Of a DNA stretch of 5,535 nt, positions 1-5,535 are shown piece by piece. Each line of letters begins with the position of its first letter. Positions within the stretch are counted from its first letter, which is position 1. The translations under genes and the position numbers were made by a program. The DNA lies in NCBI GenBank assembly GCA_023417165.1, contig JAEZGD010000723.1:1-5535 (forward strand), read 5' to 3'. The stretch comes from Planctomycetota bacterium. GTDB taxonomy: Bacteria > Planctomycetota > Planctomycetia > Pirellulales > Pirellulaceae. The notes under the pieces were generated by a model. That model saw nothing but the letters and a program-made list of their open reading frames with translations. It had not been told where the DNA came from and did no database searches.

Positions 1-1191
1 TCCACGCTAGCGGCCGAAGCGACGCAAGTGTTGCGGGCGATGGGCCCCATGGCGCGGGCCGAAGTGGCCGAAGTGCGCGACAGTCTACAAGAACGGCTGA
101 CGACAGCAACACCCGAACAGGCGGAAGCCTTACGAGCCGAAATCGCTAAGCTGAACCAGTTGATGGATGAGATCGGCGGCGCGAAGTACTGCTCGGCGTC
201 GGGACTGTATTGGCACACCGATTTCGCCCAAGCACAAGCCGAAGCAGCGCGCAACAACAAGCCGATCCTTAGTCTGCGCATGCTCGGCAACCTCAACGAG
301 GAATTTAGTTGCGCGAACAGCCGCTTCTTCCGCACCACTCTGTACGCCAATCAGGAAATCTCCGAGACGCTGCGTGATAAGTTTGTGTTGCACTGGGAAT
401 CGGTTCGCCCTGTCCCCAAAATTACGATCGATTTCGGCGACGGCCGCAAACTTGAGCGGACGTTGACAGGCAACAGCATTCATTATGTTGTCGATGCCGG
501 CGGACGACCGCTCGACGGGTTGCCAGGCCTGCATGGCCCGCAGGCGTTTGGGCAATGGCTCGCGCGCGCCGAAGCCTTGGCTCAAGCGTATGCAGCGCAA
601 GCTCCGGAAGGGCGTGAGGAACTGCTGCGCGAATATCATCGCGCTCGCGTCAGCGCTATCGCAGCCGCATTTACCAAGGACCTTTCGGCGATCTCGAGTC
701 CCTATGCCCAGCAAGCGTCCTCGCCAACGTCGGTTAGTAACCAGACGAACGCGTCCGCTTTGCCGAATACGATCGACGACCTACCGGAAGTAACCTGGCA
801 GCAAATCGCAACGTTACATGCCGAAGATGCGAAACTCGACAAAGCCAGCGTGCAGTTGATACGCGACGAGAACCCGTCTGCAGTCCGAGCGGGATTGCTG
901 GCGGTGAGTAAAAGGGTTGTCGAAGATCCCATCACCCGGCTTGTGCGTACGTTTCAATCGTCGATCGCACTCGATACGGTGCGCAACGAATACGTGCTGC
1001 ATCGCCAATTGCACGAATGGTATGCCGGCGGCGCAGCAGAAGCCGATTTGCACGCCCTGAACGAGCGTGTTTATGCGGCCCTGTTTTTGACGCCGAGCAG
1101 CGATCCGTGGCTAGGATTGGTCCCACCCAATACCTACACCGGCCTCACCAACGGCGGTTTGAAGTCCGATTTTCCGCCTGACGCCCGGTAG
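1..1191 (+). CDS. Thioredoxin-like fold protein without CXXC motif (5' partial)
   Basis: The frame is open from the first base, so the gene probably starts upstream. GTG at 28 and ATGs at 40 and 49 are possible internal starts, but none has a ribosome binding site. The visible 396 codons begin with an Ala/Glu-rich helical stretch (about 1-170). A thioredoxin-like segment follows (about 180-600), with 'NNKPILSLRMLGNL' as the usual strand after a helix, then 'SCANSRFFRTTLYAN', 'TIDFGDGRKLERTLTG' and 'HYVVDAGGRPL'. A Ser/Ala/Asn-rich linker (about 680-780) leads to a helical C-terminal part ending in 'LTPSSDPWLGLVPPNTYT'. Only two cysteines are present (codons at 190 and 310), far apart and not in CXXC, so ordinary disulfide exchange is unlikely. 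The set of blocks resembles an uncharacterised planctomycete family annotated as thioredoxin domain proteins; that is recalled, not searched. The role is unknown. The next gene has its own promoter-like sequence, so the two need not be co-regulated. Confidence 0.75.
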   Translation, partial: STLAAEATQVLRAMGPMARAEVAEVRDSLQERLTTATPEQAEALRAEIAKLNQLMDEIGGAKYCSASGLYWHTDFAQAQAEAARNNKPILSLRMLGNLNEEFSCANSRFFRTTLYANQEISETLRDKFVLHWESVRPVPKITIDFGDGRKLERTLTGNSIHYVVDAGGRPLDGLPGLHGPQAFGQWLARAEALAQAYAAQAPEGREELLREYHRARVSAIAAAFTKDLSAISSPYAQQASSPTSVSNQTNASALPNTIDDLPEVTWQQIATLHAEDAKLDKASVQLIRDENPSAVRAGLLAVSKRVVEDPITRLVRTFQSSIALDTVRNEYVLHRQLHEWYAGGAAEADLHALNERVYAALFLTPSSDPWLGLVPPNTYTGLTNGGLKSDFPPDAR

Positions 1192-1201
1192 CGAATGCTG
1201 C

Positions 1202-1231
1202 TTGGCTGCGTGATATCTCGTAATCTAGAAT
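1202..1231 (+). promoter_or_regulatory. Putative sigma-70-type promoter of the response regulator operon
   Basis: A TTGGCT hexamer at 1202-1207 (4 of 6 to TTGACA) is followed after 18 bp by TAGAAT at 1226-1231 (5 of 6 to TATAAT). Only 6 bp separate the -10 box from the ATG at 1238, so transcription would begin at or next to the start codon and give a leaderless mRNA. No Shine-Dalgarno sequence is visible in the 46-bp gap, which agrees with this. It is a motif match only. Confidence 0.45.
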
Positions 1232-1237
1232 AGCGCT

Positions 1238-1960
1238 ATGTCACAACGCACGATTTTGACAGTCGAAGACGATCCCGCCATTCGTCGCGGGATCGTCGAT
1301 GCGTTTACCTATGTCGGTTATCGCGTGTTGCAGGCCGGCAATGGCGACGATGGCCTGCGCATGGCGGTGCAGCAGCAGCACGACCTGCTGCTGCTCGACC
1401 TGGTCCTGCCAGGCAAGCAAGGCATGGAGATTTTGCGCGAAGTGCGACGCACTCGCCCGACACTGCCTGTTATCATCCTGACGGCGCGCGGCGAAGAAAA
1501 CGACCGCGTCGATGGCCTGCGTCTTGGCGCGGACGATTACGTCGTGAAGCCCTTTAGCGTCAAAGAGTTACTCGCCCGCGTCGAAGCGGTGCTGCGCCGT
1601 TCGCCCCAGCGTCCGTTAGATCTCGATGTGGCTGCACTGCCGGGCGGTTGCGCCGACTTCGCCCGGCGCGAACTGCGCTTCGATGATGGCGAGCGTGTCG
1701 AACTCAGCGAGCGCGAAGTCGATTTATTGCGTTATCTGGTGAATCATGCGGGTCGCGCGATTGGGCGTGAGGAATTGCTCGCGAATGTCTGGCGCATCGA
1801 TCCGCATGGCTTGCCGACGCGAACAATCGATATGCATGTCGCGCGCTTGCGCGAGAAGCTGCGCGATGATCCACATGCGCCGCGCGTGCTGCTTACCGTG
1901 CGAGGCAAAGGCTATATGTTCTCGCTGATGGCCCCTGCCCCGCTGGCTTCCGACCCGTGA
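1238..1960 (+). CDS. OmpR/PhoB-family DNA-binding response regulator
   Basis: This 240-residue cytoplasmic transcription regulator should be phosphorylated by the kinase encoded directly downstream. The N-terminal receiver domain (about 5-120) has the acidic pair D11/D12, phospho-acceptor D54 in 'LLLLDLVLPG', switch residues T82 and Y101, and K104 in 'DDYVVKPFS', so it is expected to be active. After a linker (about 122-145) comes a winged-helix domain with 'LSEREVDLLRYLV', the recognition-helix region 'TRTIDMHVARLREKLRDD' and the C-terminal wing 'VRGKGYMFS'. The length is typical of the family. The ATG at 1238 is the natural start because the receiver's first strand begins five residues in. 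No ribosome binding site is seen and the start sits just after a -10 box. Its stop overlaps the kinase start (GTGA), implying one operon and translational coupling. The target genes cannot be told from the sequence. Confidence 0.95.
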   Translation: MSQRTILTVEDDPAIRRGIVDAFTYVGYRVLQAGNGDDGLRMAVQQQHDLLLLDLVLPGKQGMEILREVRRTRPTLPVIILTARGEENDRVDGLRLGADDYVVKPFSVKELLARVEAVLRRSPQRPLDLDVAALPGGCADFARRELRFDDGERVELSEREVDLLRYLVNHAGRAIGREELLANVWRIDPHGLPTRTIDMHVARLREKLRDDPHAPRVLLTVRGKGYMFSLMAPAPLASDP

Positions 1961-3924
1961 GCCTTAGCATGCGCCGCCCATGGCAAATCTGGTTGGTCTA
2001 TTCGCTTTGTCTGGCGGTCGCGCTGCCGGCCATGGCATGGCTGACCCACCAGACACTGGAAGCCGATCAGGCCGAATGGCACGCCCGGTTGGCGGCCGAG
2101 CGTGAAGAGATCGTCAGCAGCGTCCTGTGGCAGATGGATACCGAACTGACCACGCTGCTGGCACAAGAGGCCGCGCGTCCGCACTTTGTCTACAGCCCAT
2201 CGTATGCAGCGCCCGCGGTCGTGCTGGACGAAAGCCATGCCGCTCCCGCGCCCGGCATACCGACCAAAGGCTCTCCTGCCCCTTCTGCTGCGCCCTGGCC
2301 GACGCAGTCGCTACCGTCGCCGCTACTGACGCAGCCTTCAACGTATGTGCTGCTGCATTTTCAGATCGACGCGCAGAATCATTTAACGTCGCCCCAGGTC
2401 CCGCTTCAGCAAACGCAGTGGGCGATCGAACAGGGCGCGTCATCGGACAACATCGAACTCAGTAGTCAGCGTTTGGCGGCGCTCAAAACCGAACTGCGCT
2501 ACGACGTCCTCGCCAGTATGATTCCCACTCGCCCTTTGCCAGAAATTGCCATGGGCCAATGGCAGATCAATGGCGAACTGCAAACCGCGCCAGCCGCGCC
2601 GCAAGTGGTTGGCAATACGCTGAGCTATCCACCGGTGCAGGAGAAGTTACGCACCGAAGGTTATCGACAACAGGCGGACACTCCGCCTCCTGCCCAGCAA
2701 GCCGCTGAGCCTGGCGCCTATGGAGACTACCTGGCCAGCAATGCCCGGCAGCAGCGCGCTGGCAATGACTTGCAAGAGCGCAACCGCGCGTATCAATCGG
2801 CCGCCCAACGCCAAGTGGCCGAACAGCGGCTGAACTTGCGCAACACGCCGCCGCAACTCAAATACGTGAGCGAGGGAGTGAGCCAACCGCTGTGGCTTGG
2901 TGAGCGTTTGATCCTCGCGCGGCGGGTGAAGATGGGCGACGAAGAGTTGGTGCAAGGCTGTTGGCTCGACTGGTCGAAGATTCGCAGCGAACTCATCACG
3001 CGTTATGCAGGTGGACTCCCTGGTATCGACCTGCTGCCAGTGCACGCGGAGACCGACCGCAGTCAGATTAAGGTCAGCCGCTTGTTGGCGACGCTGCCTG
3101 CGCAGTTGATCGTTCCCGAAACGCCCTTTGCACCGCAAGGCTGGTCGCCGCTGCGAATGGCACTGGTGGTGGCGTGGAGCATGCTCGGGCTCGCGGCGGT
3201 CGCGGTCGCCATCCTCTTGCAAGGCGTGATCACCTTGAGCGAACGCCGCGGCGCGTTTGTCTCGGCGGTCACGCATGAGTTGCGTACGCCGCTGACGACG
3301 TTTCGCATGTATGCTGAAATGCTGGCCGAGAACATGGTGCCTAGCGCGCAAACGCGTCAGCAATACTTAGAGACGCTGCGCATCGAAGCCGATCGCCTGT
3401 CGCATTTGGTCGAGAATGTGCTCGCTTATGCGAAGTTGGAGCGGGGGCGGCATGCTCAGCGCCGCGAAACCACGACGCTGCTGCAACTGGTCGAGCATGC
3501 CGAGCATCGTTTTCGCGAGCGCGCCGTTCAAGCGCAGATGGAGTGGGGGCTCGAGCGCAACGACGCTGGCGACGTTTCGGTGCGGACCGATCCGGCGGCA
3601 GTGGAGCAAATCCTGTTCAACTTGATCGACAACGCGTGCAAGTACGCGTCAGCCGCGCAAGATCGGCGCATTGTGGTGTCGCTTTTCCAGCAGGATGGCT
3701 TTGCGGTCGTACGCGTCAGCGATCACGGCCCGGGCATTAGCGAGAAGGCGGCGCGACGGCTATTTCGTCCCTTCTCGAAATCGGTGCACGACGCCGCTTG
3801 CTCGGCGCCCGGCGTGGGCTTGGGGCTGGCCCTGTCGCGCCGCTTGGCGCAAGAGCTGGGGGGCCGCCTGCAACTAGAACGCACCAGCAGCGGCGCTACG
3901 TTCGCGCTCTATTTGCCTTTGTAA
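1957..3924 (+). CDS. Membrane sensor histidine kinase, partner of the upstream regulator
   Basis: This 655-residue inner-membrane kinase should autophosphorylate on His and pass the phosphate to D54 of the regulator. A first membrane helix (about 10-30, 'IWLVYSLCLAVALPAMAWL') and a second (about 400-425) flank an extracytoplasmic region of about 370 residues. That region starts with a helix containing 'LWQMDTELTTLLAQEAARP' and includes a Pro-rich stretch (93-128, ten prolines) and a Gln/Arg-rich helical stretch (about 236-300). I recognise no named sensor domain in it. The cytoplasmic part has the H-box 'THELRTPLTTFRMYAEML' (H440), N-box 'NLIDNACKYA' (N555, N559), G1 box 'DHGPGIS' (D589), F-box 'LFRPFSKS' and G2 box 'GVGLGLALSRRLAQELGG' (from G619), all intact. 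Only about 15 residues separate the membrane from H440, leaving no room for HAMP. GTG at 1957 overlaps the regulator stop; the in-frame ATG at 1969 is an equally possible start. The signal is unknown. Confidence 0.93.
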   Translation: MSLSMRRPWQIWLVYSLCLAVALPAMAWLTHQTLEADQAEWHARLAAEREEIVSSVLWQMDTELTTLLAQEAARPHFVYSPSYAAPAVVLDESHAAPAPGIPTKGSPAPSAAPWPTQSLPSPLLTQPSTYVLLHFQIDAQNHLTSPQVPLQQTQWAIEQGASSDNIELSSQRLAALKTELRYDVLASMIPTRPLPEIAMGQWQINGELQTAPAAPQVVGNTLSYPPVQEKLRTEGYRQQADTPPPAQQAAEPGAYGDYLASNARQQRAGNDLQERNRAYQSAAQRQVAEQRLNLRNTPPQLKYVSEGVSQPLWLGERLILARRVKMGDEELVQGCWLDWSKIRSELITRYAGGLPGIDLLPVHAETDRSQIKVSRLLATLPAQLIVPETPFAPQGWSPLRMALVVAWSMLGLAAVAVAILLQGVITLSERRGAFVSAVTHELRTPLTTFRMYAEMLAENMVPSAQTRQQYLETLRIEADRLSHLVENVLAYAKLERGRHAQRRETTTLLQLVEHAEHRFRERAVQAQMEWGLERNDAGDVSVRTDPAAVEQILFNLIDNACKYASAAQDRRIVVSLFQQDGFAVVRVSDHGPGISEKAARRLFRPFSKSVHDAACSAPGVGLGLALSRRLAQELGGRLQLERTSSGATFALYLPL

Positions 3925-3929
3925 GTGCT

Positions 3930-3944
3930 CGGCAATACGTGCCG
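3930..3944 (+). other. Small hairpin just after the kinase gene
   Basis: CGGCA (3930-3934) and TGCCG (3940-3944) can pair around a 5-nt loop, six bases after the kinase stop. No T-tract follows, so it does not qualify as an ordinary intrinsic terminator. It may be a weak 3'-end structure or chance. Confidence 0.2.
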
Positions 3945-3974
3945 GCGGCAGACGGCCTATCTCACAATTGCCCG

Positions 3975-4027
3975 CTCGGGATATAATGCAAATAACATCG
4001 CATTCGTTCCCCGAGAAAGTTTTGCAT
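3975..4027 (+). repeat. Two interleaved inverted repeats upstream of the metallopeptidase
   Basis: CTCGGG (3975-3980) is matched by CCCGAG (4010-4015), and ATGCAAA (3986-3992) by TTTGCAT (4021-4027). The arms alternate, so in RNA they could form a pseudoknot-like fold that ends one base before the GTG start at 4029. Both gaps between neighbouring arms are 5 nt. The arms are short and may be coincidental. The first arm would also be missing from an mRNA started at the TATAAT that lies between the first two arms. Confidence 0.25.
3982..3987 (+). promoter_or_regulatory. Perfect -10 box (TATAAT) upstream of the metallopeptidase
   Basis: TATAAT matches the sigma-70 -10 consensus exactly and would place the transcription start near 3994, giving a leader of about 35 nt before the GTG at 4029. 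No good -35 hexamer is found 16-18 bp upstream (around 3958-3965), so strength or activator dependence is uncertain. Confidence 0.45.
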
Positions 4028-4028
4028 C

Positions 4029-4424
4029 GTGCTAAGTCTGCAGGATCGCGCCTATTTTGACGAGCAGTTGGAGATCGTGCTGGCCGAACTGCCGCCTTTG
4101 GTCAAGCAGTTGATGGACGAAGTGCCCATGATCGTTGAGGACCAGCCGTCGCACCGCCTCTGCAAGCAGTTGCAACTGGCCGATCCTGGCGAGTTGTGCG
4201 GTTTGTATGTCGGTCGCTCGCTCGACAAAAAGACGATCAACGCCAGCTTCGAATTGTCCGACCGGGTCTATCTTTTCCGCGAAGGCATTCTGAACAACTC
4301 TTCGGAAGATAATGGCACCATTCCGCTGTCGCGCCTGCGTGAAGAGATTCGCCTGACAATTCTGCACGAATACGGCCACCATAACGGCATGGAAGAAGAC
4401 GAACTGCGCGACCTGGGCTATTAA
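4029..4424 (+). CDS. Small zincin-like metallopeptidase (PF06262 / DUF1025 type)
   Basis: This 131-residue cytoplasmic protein has no signal peptide or membrane segment. Its C-terminus carries the zinc-protease signature 'HEYGHHNGMEEDELRDLGY': H113 and H117 are zinc ligands, E114 is the catalytic base, and E123 sits at the third-ligand position after G120. The upstream blocks 'PMIVEDQPS' (33-41) and 'LCGLYVGRSLDKKT' fit the minimal metallopeptidase family, whose members are about this size and carry the motif close to their C-terminus. The protein therefore looks complete and active. The natural substrate of this family is, as far as I know, not established. The GTG at 4029 has only a weak purine-rich stretch (GAGAAAG, 4013-4019) upstream. 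No in-frame start lies close upstream, and the reading begins at the expected point. A TATAAT in the gap suggests a transcription unit separate from the kinase. Confidence 0.88.
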   Translation: MLSLQDRAYFDEQLEIVLAELPPLVKQLMDEVPMIVEDQPSHRLCKQLQLADPGELCGLYVGRSLDKKTINASFELSDRVYLFREGILNNSSEDNGTIPLSRLREEIRLTILHEYGHHNGMEEDELRDLGY

Positions 4425-4547
4425 CGCAGCATCAAGCCGCTGAGTTGGAGTAGGTTGAAGCCGTGTTTTGACCTGCAGCTTCCCAAAGTCACGTTTGTTC
4501 GCTGCCTGCCATCGTCCTCCATCCTCAAAGTCAGACGCGCCACCCTG
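4425..4547 (+). other. Gap between metallopeptidase and acetyltransferase
   Basis: No clear signal is seen. TTGACC at 4468-4473 resembles a -35 box, but the positions 16-18 bp downstream (about 4490-4498) do not resemble a -10 box. The acetyltransferase frame is open across most of this stretch (from TTG 4455) without family-like sequence. Confidence 0.3.
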
Positions 4548-5048
4548 ATGAGGTTCCGCTTGAGCGAATCGCTGCTGCTGCGTCCCGCGACCGAGTCGGA
4601 TGTGCCTGGCATTGTGGCGTTGGTCGATGCGGCTTATCGCGAGTATGGTGACTGCGTGCATCTGGACGATGCCGACCGCGATTTACTGACTGCGCACACA
4701 GGCTATGCAACGATGGGCGGCGAGTTTGTGGTGCTTGTAGCGGGCGAGCAGGTGGTCGGCACGCATGCGGTGGTGCCGCTTCCAGAACAGCCAGGCATGT
4801 GCACATTTCGGCGTTTGTACCTGGCCGCCGAGCTTCGCGGCACAGGCGCAGGCGAGCAACTCATGCAATGGGCCCTCGCTCGCGCCGTCGAGCTTGGCTT
4901 TCGCCGCGTCGAGTTTTGGTCCGATACGCGTTTCGCTCGCGCGCATCGTTTTTTCGCCAAATATGGCTTTGTGCGCGATGGCCGCACGCGCACGATGCAC
5001 GACTCGTGGCGACCCTATAGCGAGTATTTTTACAGCCGCGATTTATAA
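4548..5048 (+). CDS. GNAT-family N-acetyltransferase
   Basis: Predicted acyl-CoA-dependent N-acetyltransferase of 166 residues; the substrate is unknown. The fold begins with 'LLLRPATESDVPGIVALVDAAY' split over the first strand and helix (about 9-30). A central strand follows ('EFVVLVAGEQVVGTHAVV', 59-76), then motif A 'RRLYLAAELRGTGAGEQL' with the CoA-pyrophosphate loop R97-G98-T99-G100-A101-G102. The motif B region is 'FWSDTRFARAHRFFAKYGF' (123-141), ending in 'YSEYFYSRDL'. The start is uncertain. The frame is open back to TTG 4455, but the extra 31 residues do not look like the family. ATG 4548 has no ribosome binding site, whereas TTG 4560 has GAGG (4550-4553) at a 6-nt spacing and would give 162 residues. 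The gene follows the metallopeptidase by 123 bp with no clear promoter or terminator between, so co-transcription is possible. Confidence 0.88.
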   Translation: MRFRLSESLLLRPATESDVPGIVALVDAAYREYGDCVHLDDADRDLLTAHTGYATMGGEFVVLVAGEQVVGTHAVVPLPEQPGMCTFRRLYLAAELRGTGAGEQLMQWALARAVELGFRRVEFWSDTRFARAHRFFAKYGFVRDGRTRTMHDSWRPYSEYFYSRDL

Positions 5049-5101
5049 TTTGCCGGGCGTTTGCAACATCCCGTCCAGGTGGGGCGAGTGCCAACAACCC
5101 C

Positions 5102-5130
5102 TTGACCGCCGCGGGCGCGTGCCGAATCAT
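5102..5130 (+). promoter_or_regulatory. Possible promoter of the secreted-protein gene
   Basis: TTGACC (5102-5107, 5 of 6) and AATCAT (5125-5130, 4 of 6) are separated by 17 bp and would start transcription near 5137, giving a leader of about 57 nt. An alternative -10 is the perfect TATAAT at 5044-5049, which overlaps the acetyltransferase stop but lacks a good -35 box. The choice cannot be settled from sequence. Confidence 0.3.
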
Positions 5131-5197
5131 GAACACCTGCTTGCGGAGGGACGGCCGCATTAGGTTCAAGCTTTTTCGGTACGGAGGCATTCTATGA
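5129..5197 (+). CDS. Possible 22-codon upstream ORF overlapping the next start (ATGA)
   Basis: ATG at 5129 opens a 22-codon frame, beginning MNTCLRRDGR, whose TGA stop (5195-5197) overlaps the ATG of the secreted-protein gene by 4 nt. The peptide is basic and has no recognisable domain. Its own start lacks a ribosome binding site. If the promoter at 5102-5130 is the real one, its start codon lies at or before the transcription start and it could not be translated. Chance is the most likely explanation; it is listed because of the exact ATGA overlap. Confidence 0.15.
   Translation: MNTCLRRDGRIRFKLFRYGGIL
5183..5187 (+). promoter_or_regulatory. Strong Shine-Dalgarno site (GGAGG)
   Basis: GGAGG lies 6 nt before the ATG at 5194 and fixes the start of the secreted-protein gene. 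It is the only strong ribosome binding site in front of a gene start in this window. Confidence 0.8.
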
Positions 5198-5535
5198 TCC
5201 GCGCACGGTTGTGCCTGGCGGCGTTCGTGGCGCTCTTGGCATGCGCCTCGTTATCGTCGGCGCAAATTCGCGTCGAAGCAATTCCAGGGCGCCCGTTTGG
5301 CGTTGGTCGCATCACGGTTCCGCTGACGCCAGAAGACGCCAACGCAGCGCAACTGACGCCGCGTCTGACGCTTTCGGACGCTGATGGGCGACTCCTATAT
5401 CCGGCGATCGAACGCGGGCGATTTCGCGAGATTGTTGGTGGTCTGCTTGGCGCTGGCGGAGACAACGCGCTGCCCGGCCAGGCGACCGCGTGGTTCTTGT
5501 TCACCGGCGATGCACCGCTGCGAGTAACCTTTCAC
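5194..5535 (+). CDS. Secreted protein of unknown function (3' partial)
   Basis: The first 114 codons run open to the window edge. ATG 5194 is supported by GGAGG six bases upstream and by an immediate signal peptide: basic start 'MIRAR', hydrophobic core 'LCLAAFVALLACASL', and a likely signal peptidase I site after 'SSA' (A23, before Q24). C17 in 'ALLAC' also fits a loose lipoprotein pattern, so a lipoprotein is a less likely alternative. The mature part ('IRVEAIPGRPFGVGRITVPL' onward) looks like beta-strand-rich sequence, with 'SDADGRLLYPAI' and 'TAWFLFTGDAPLRVTF'. It reminds me of long secreted planctomycete proteins of unknown function, but that is recollection without a search. It is absent from simple closed-ORF lists because it has no stop in the window. 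The protein is probably exported to the periplasm or envelope. No enzymatic motif is visible in the part present. Confidence 0.8.
   Translation, partial: MIRARLCLAAFVALLACASLSSAQIRVEAIPGRPFGVGRITVPLTPEDANAAQLTPRLTLSDADGRLLYPAIERGRFREIVGGLLGAGGDNALPGQATAWFLFTGDAPLRVTFH

Noticed and set aside
130..714. 194-codon open frame on the minus strand inside the thioredoxin-like gene
   Set aside because: It is antisense to conserved-looking blocks of the + strand protein, and its translation has no domain character.
2647..3363. 238-codon open frame on the minus strand inside the kinase gene
   Set aside because: It is fully antisense to a kinase with intact motifs. Its translation is Arg/Gln/His-rich low-complexity sequence with no domain, as expected from the codon bias of a high-GC gene.
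3930..3944. Intrinsic terminator after the kinase gene
   Set aside because: The 5-bp stem is short and is followed by GCGGCAGACGGCC, not a run of T, so it cannot be called a Rho-independent terminator.
4029..4424. Metallopeptidase truncated right after its HExxH motif
   Set aside because: The stop comes only seven residues after the third-ligand position, but minimal zincin-type proteins of this family are about 115-135 residues with the motif near the end, so it looks complete.
4468..4498. Promoter in front of the acetyltransferase
   Set aside because: TTGACC is a good -35 match, but nothing like TATAAT lies 16-18 bp downstream.
4032..4661. 209-codon open frame on the minus strand across the metallopeptidase and acetyltransferase start
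   Set aside because: It is antisense to the conserved HExxH metallopeptidase and the GNAT N-terminus. It has no recognisable motif and no upstream signal, so it is best explained as a shadow frame.
1..5535. Defence system, mobile element, CRISPR array or biosynthetic cluster
   Set aside because: No transposase, integrase, direct-repeat array, nuclease or toxin-antitoxin pair is visible. The genes read as ordinary chromosomal housekeeping and regulatory genes with uniform composition and strand.

Overview
The window looks like chromosomal DNA from a planctomycete, most likely of the Pirellulales type. This is an inference from the genes. It rests on a CXXC-less thioredoxin-like protein of a kind I associate with planctomycetes, a two-component pair whose sensor half matches no common sensor family, a secreted protein with an 'SSA-Q' signal cleavage site, high GC (roughly 60% by eye) and sparse Shine-Dalgarno signals. 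All genes lie on the + strand. I see no mobile element, CRISPR array, tRNA or rRNA.

Layout. Positions 1-1191 hold the 3' part of a thioredoxin-fold protein that is open at the left edge. A 46-bp gap carries a promoter-like sequence placed so that the next gene could be read from a leaderless mRNA. Positions 1238-1960 encode an OmpR/PhoB-type response regulator with all canonical receiver residues. It overlaps by 4 nt (GTGA) a 655-residue membrane histidine kinase (1957-3924). The kinase has a long sensor region of about 370 residues, rich in Pro, Ala and Gln, and no visible HAMP linker. A 104-bp gap with a perfect TATAAT and two interleaved inverted repeats precedes a small zincin-type metallopeptidase (4029-4424). 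A GNAT acetyltransferase follows (about 4548-5048; its start is uncertain). Then comes a 145-bp regulatory gap containing a possible 22-codon upstream ORF, and the first 114 codons of a secreted protein that runs off the right edge (from 5194).

The only clear functional unit is the regulator-kinase operon. The kinase should sense an unknown periplasmic or envelope signal, and the regulator should pass it to DNA. The remaining genes are separate transcription units or loosely linked, and their order does not by itself point to one pathway. I did not find convincing evidence of a new multi-gene system. The items most worth a second look are the unclassified kinase sensor region, the cysteine-poor thioredoxin-like protein, the possible leaderless promoter of the regulator, and the 5' region of the secreted protein.
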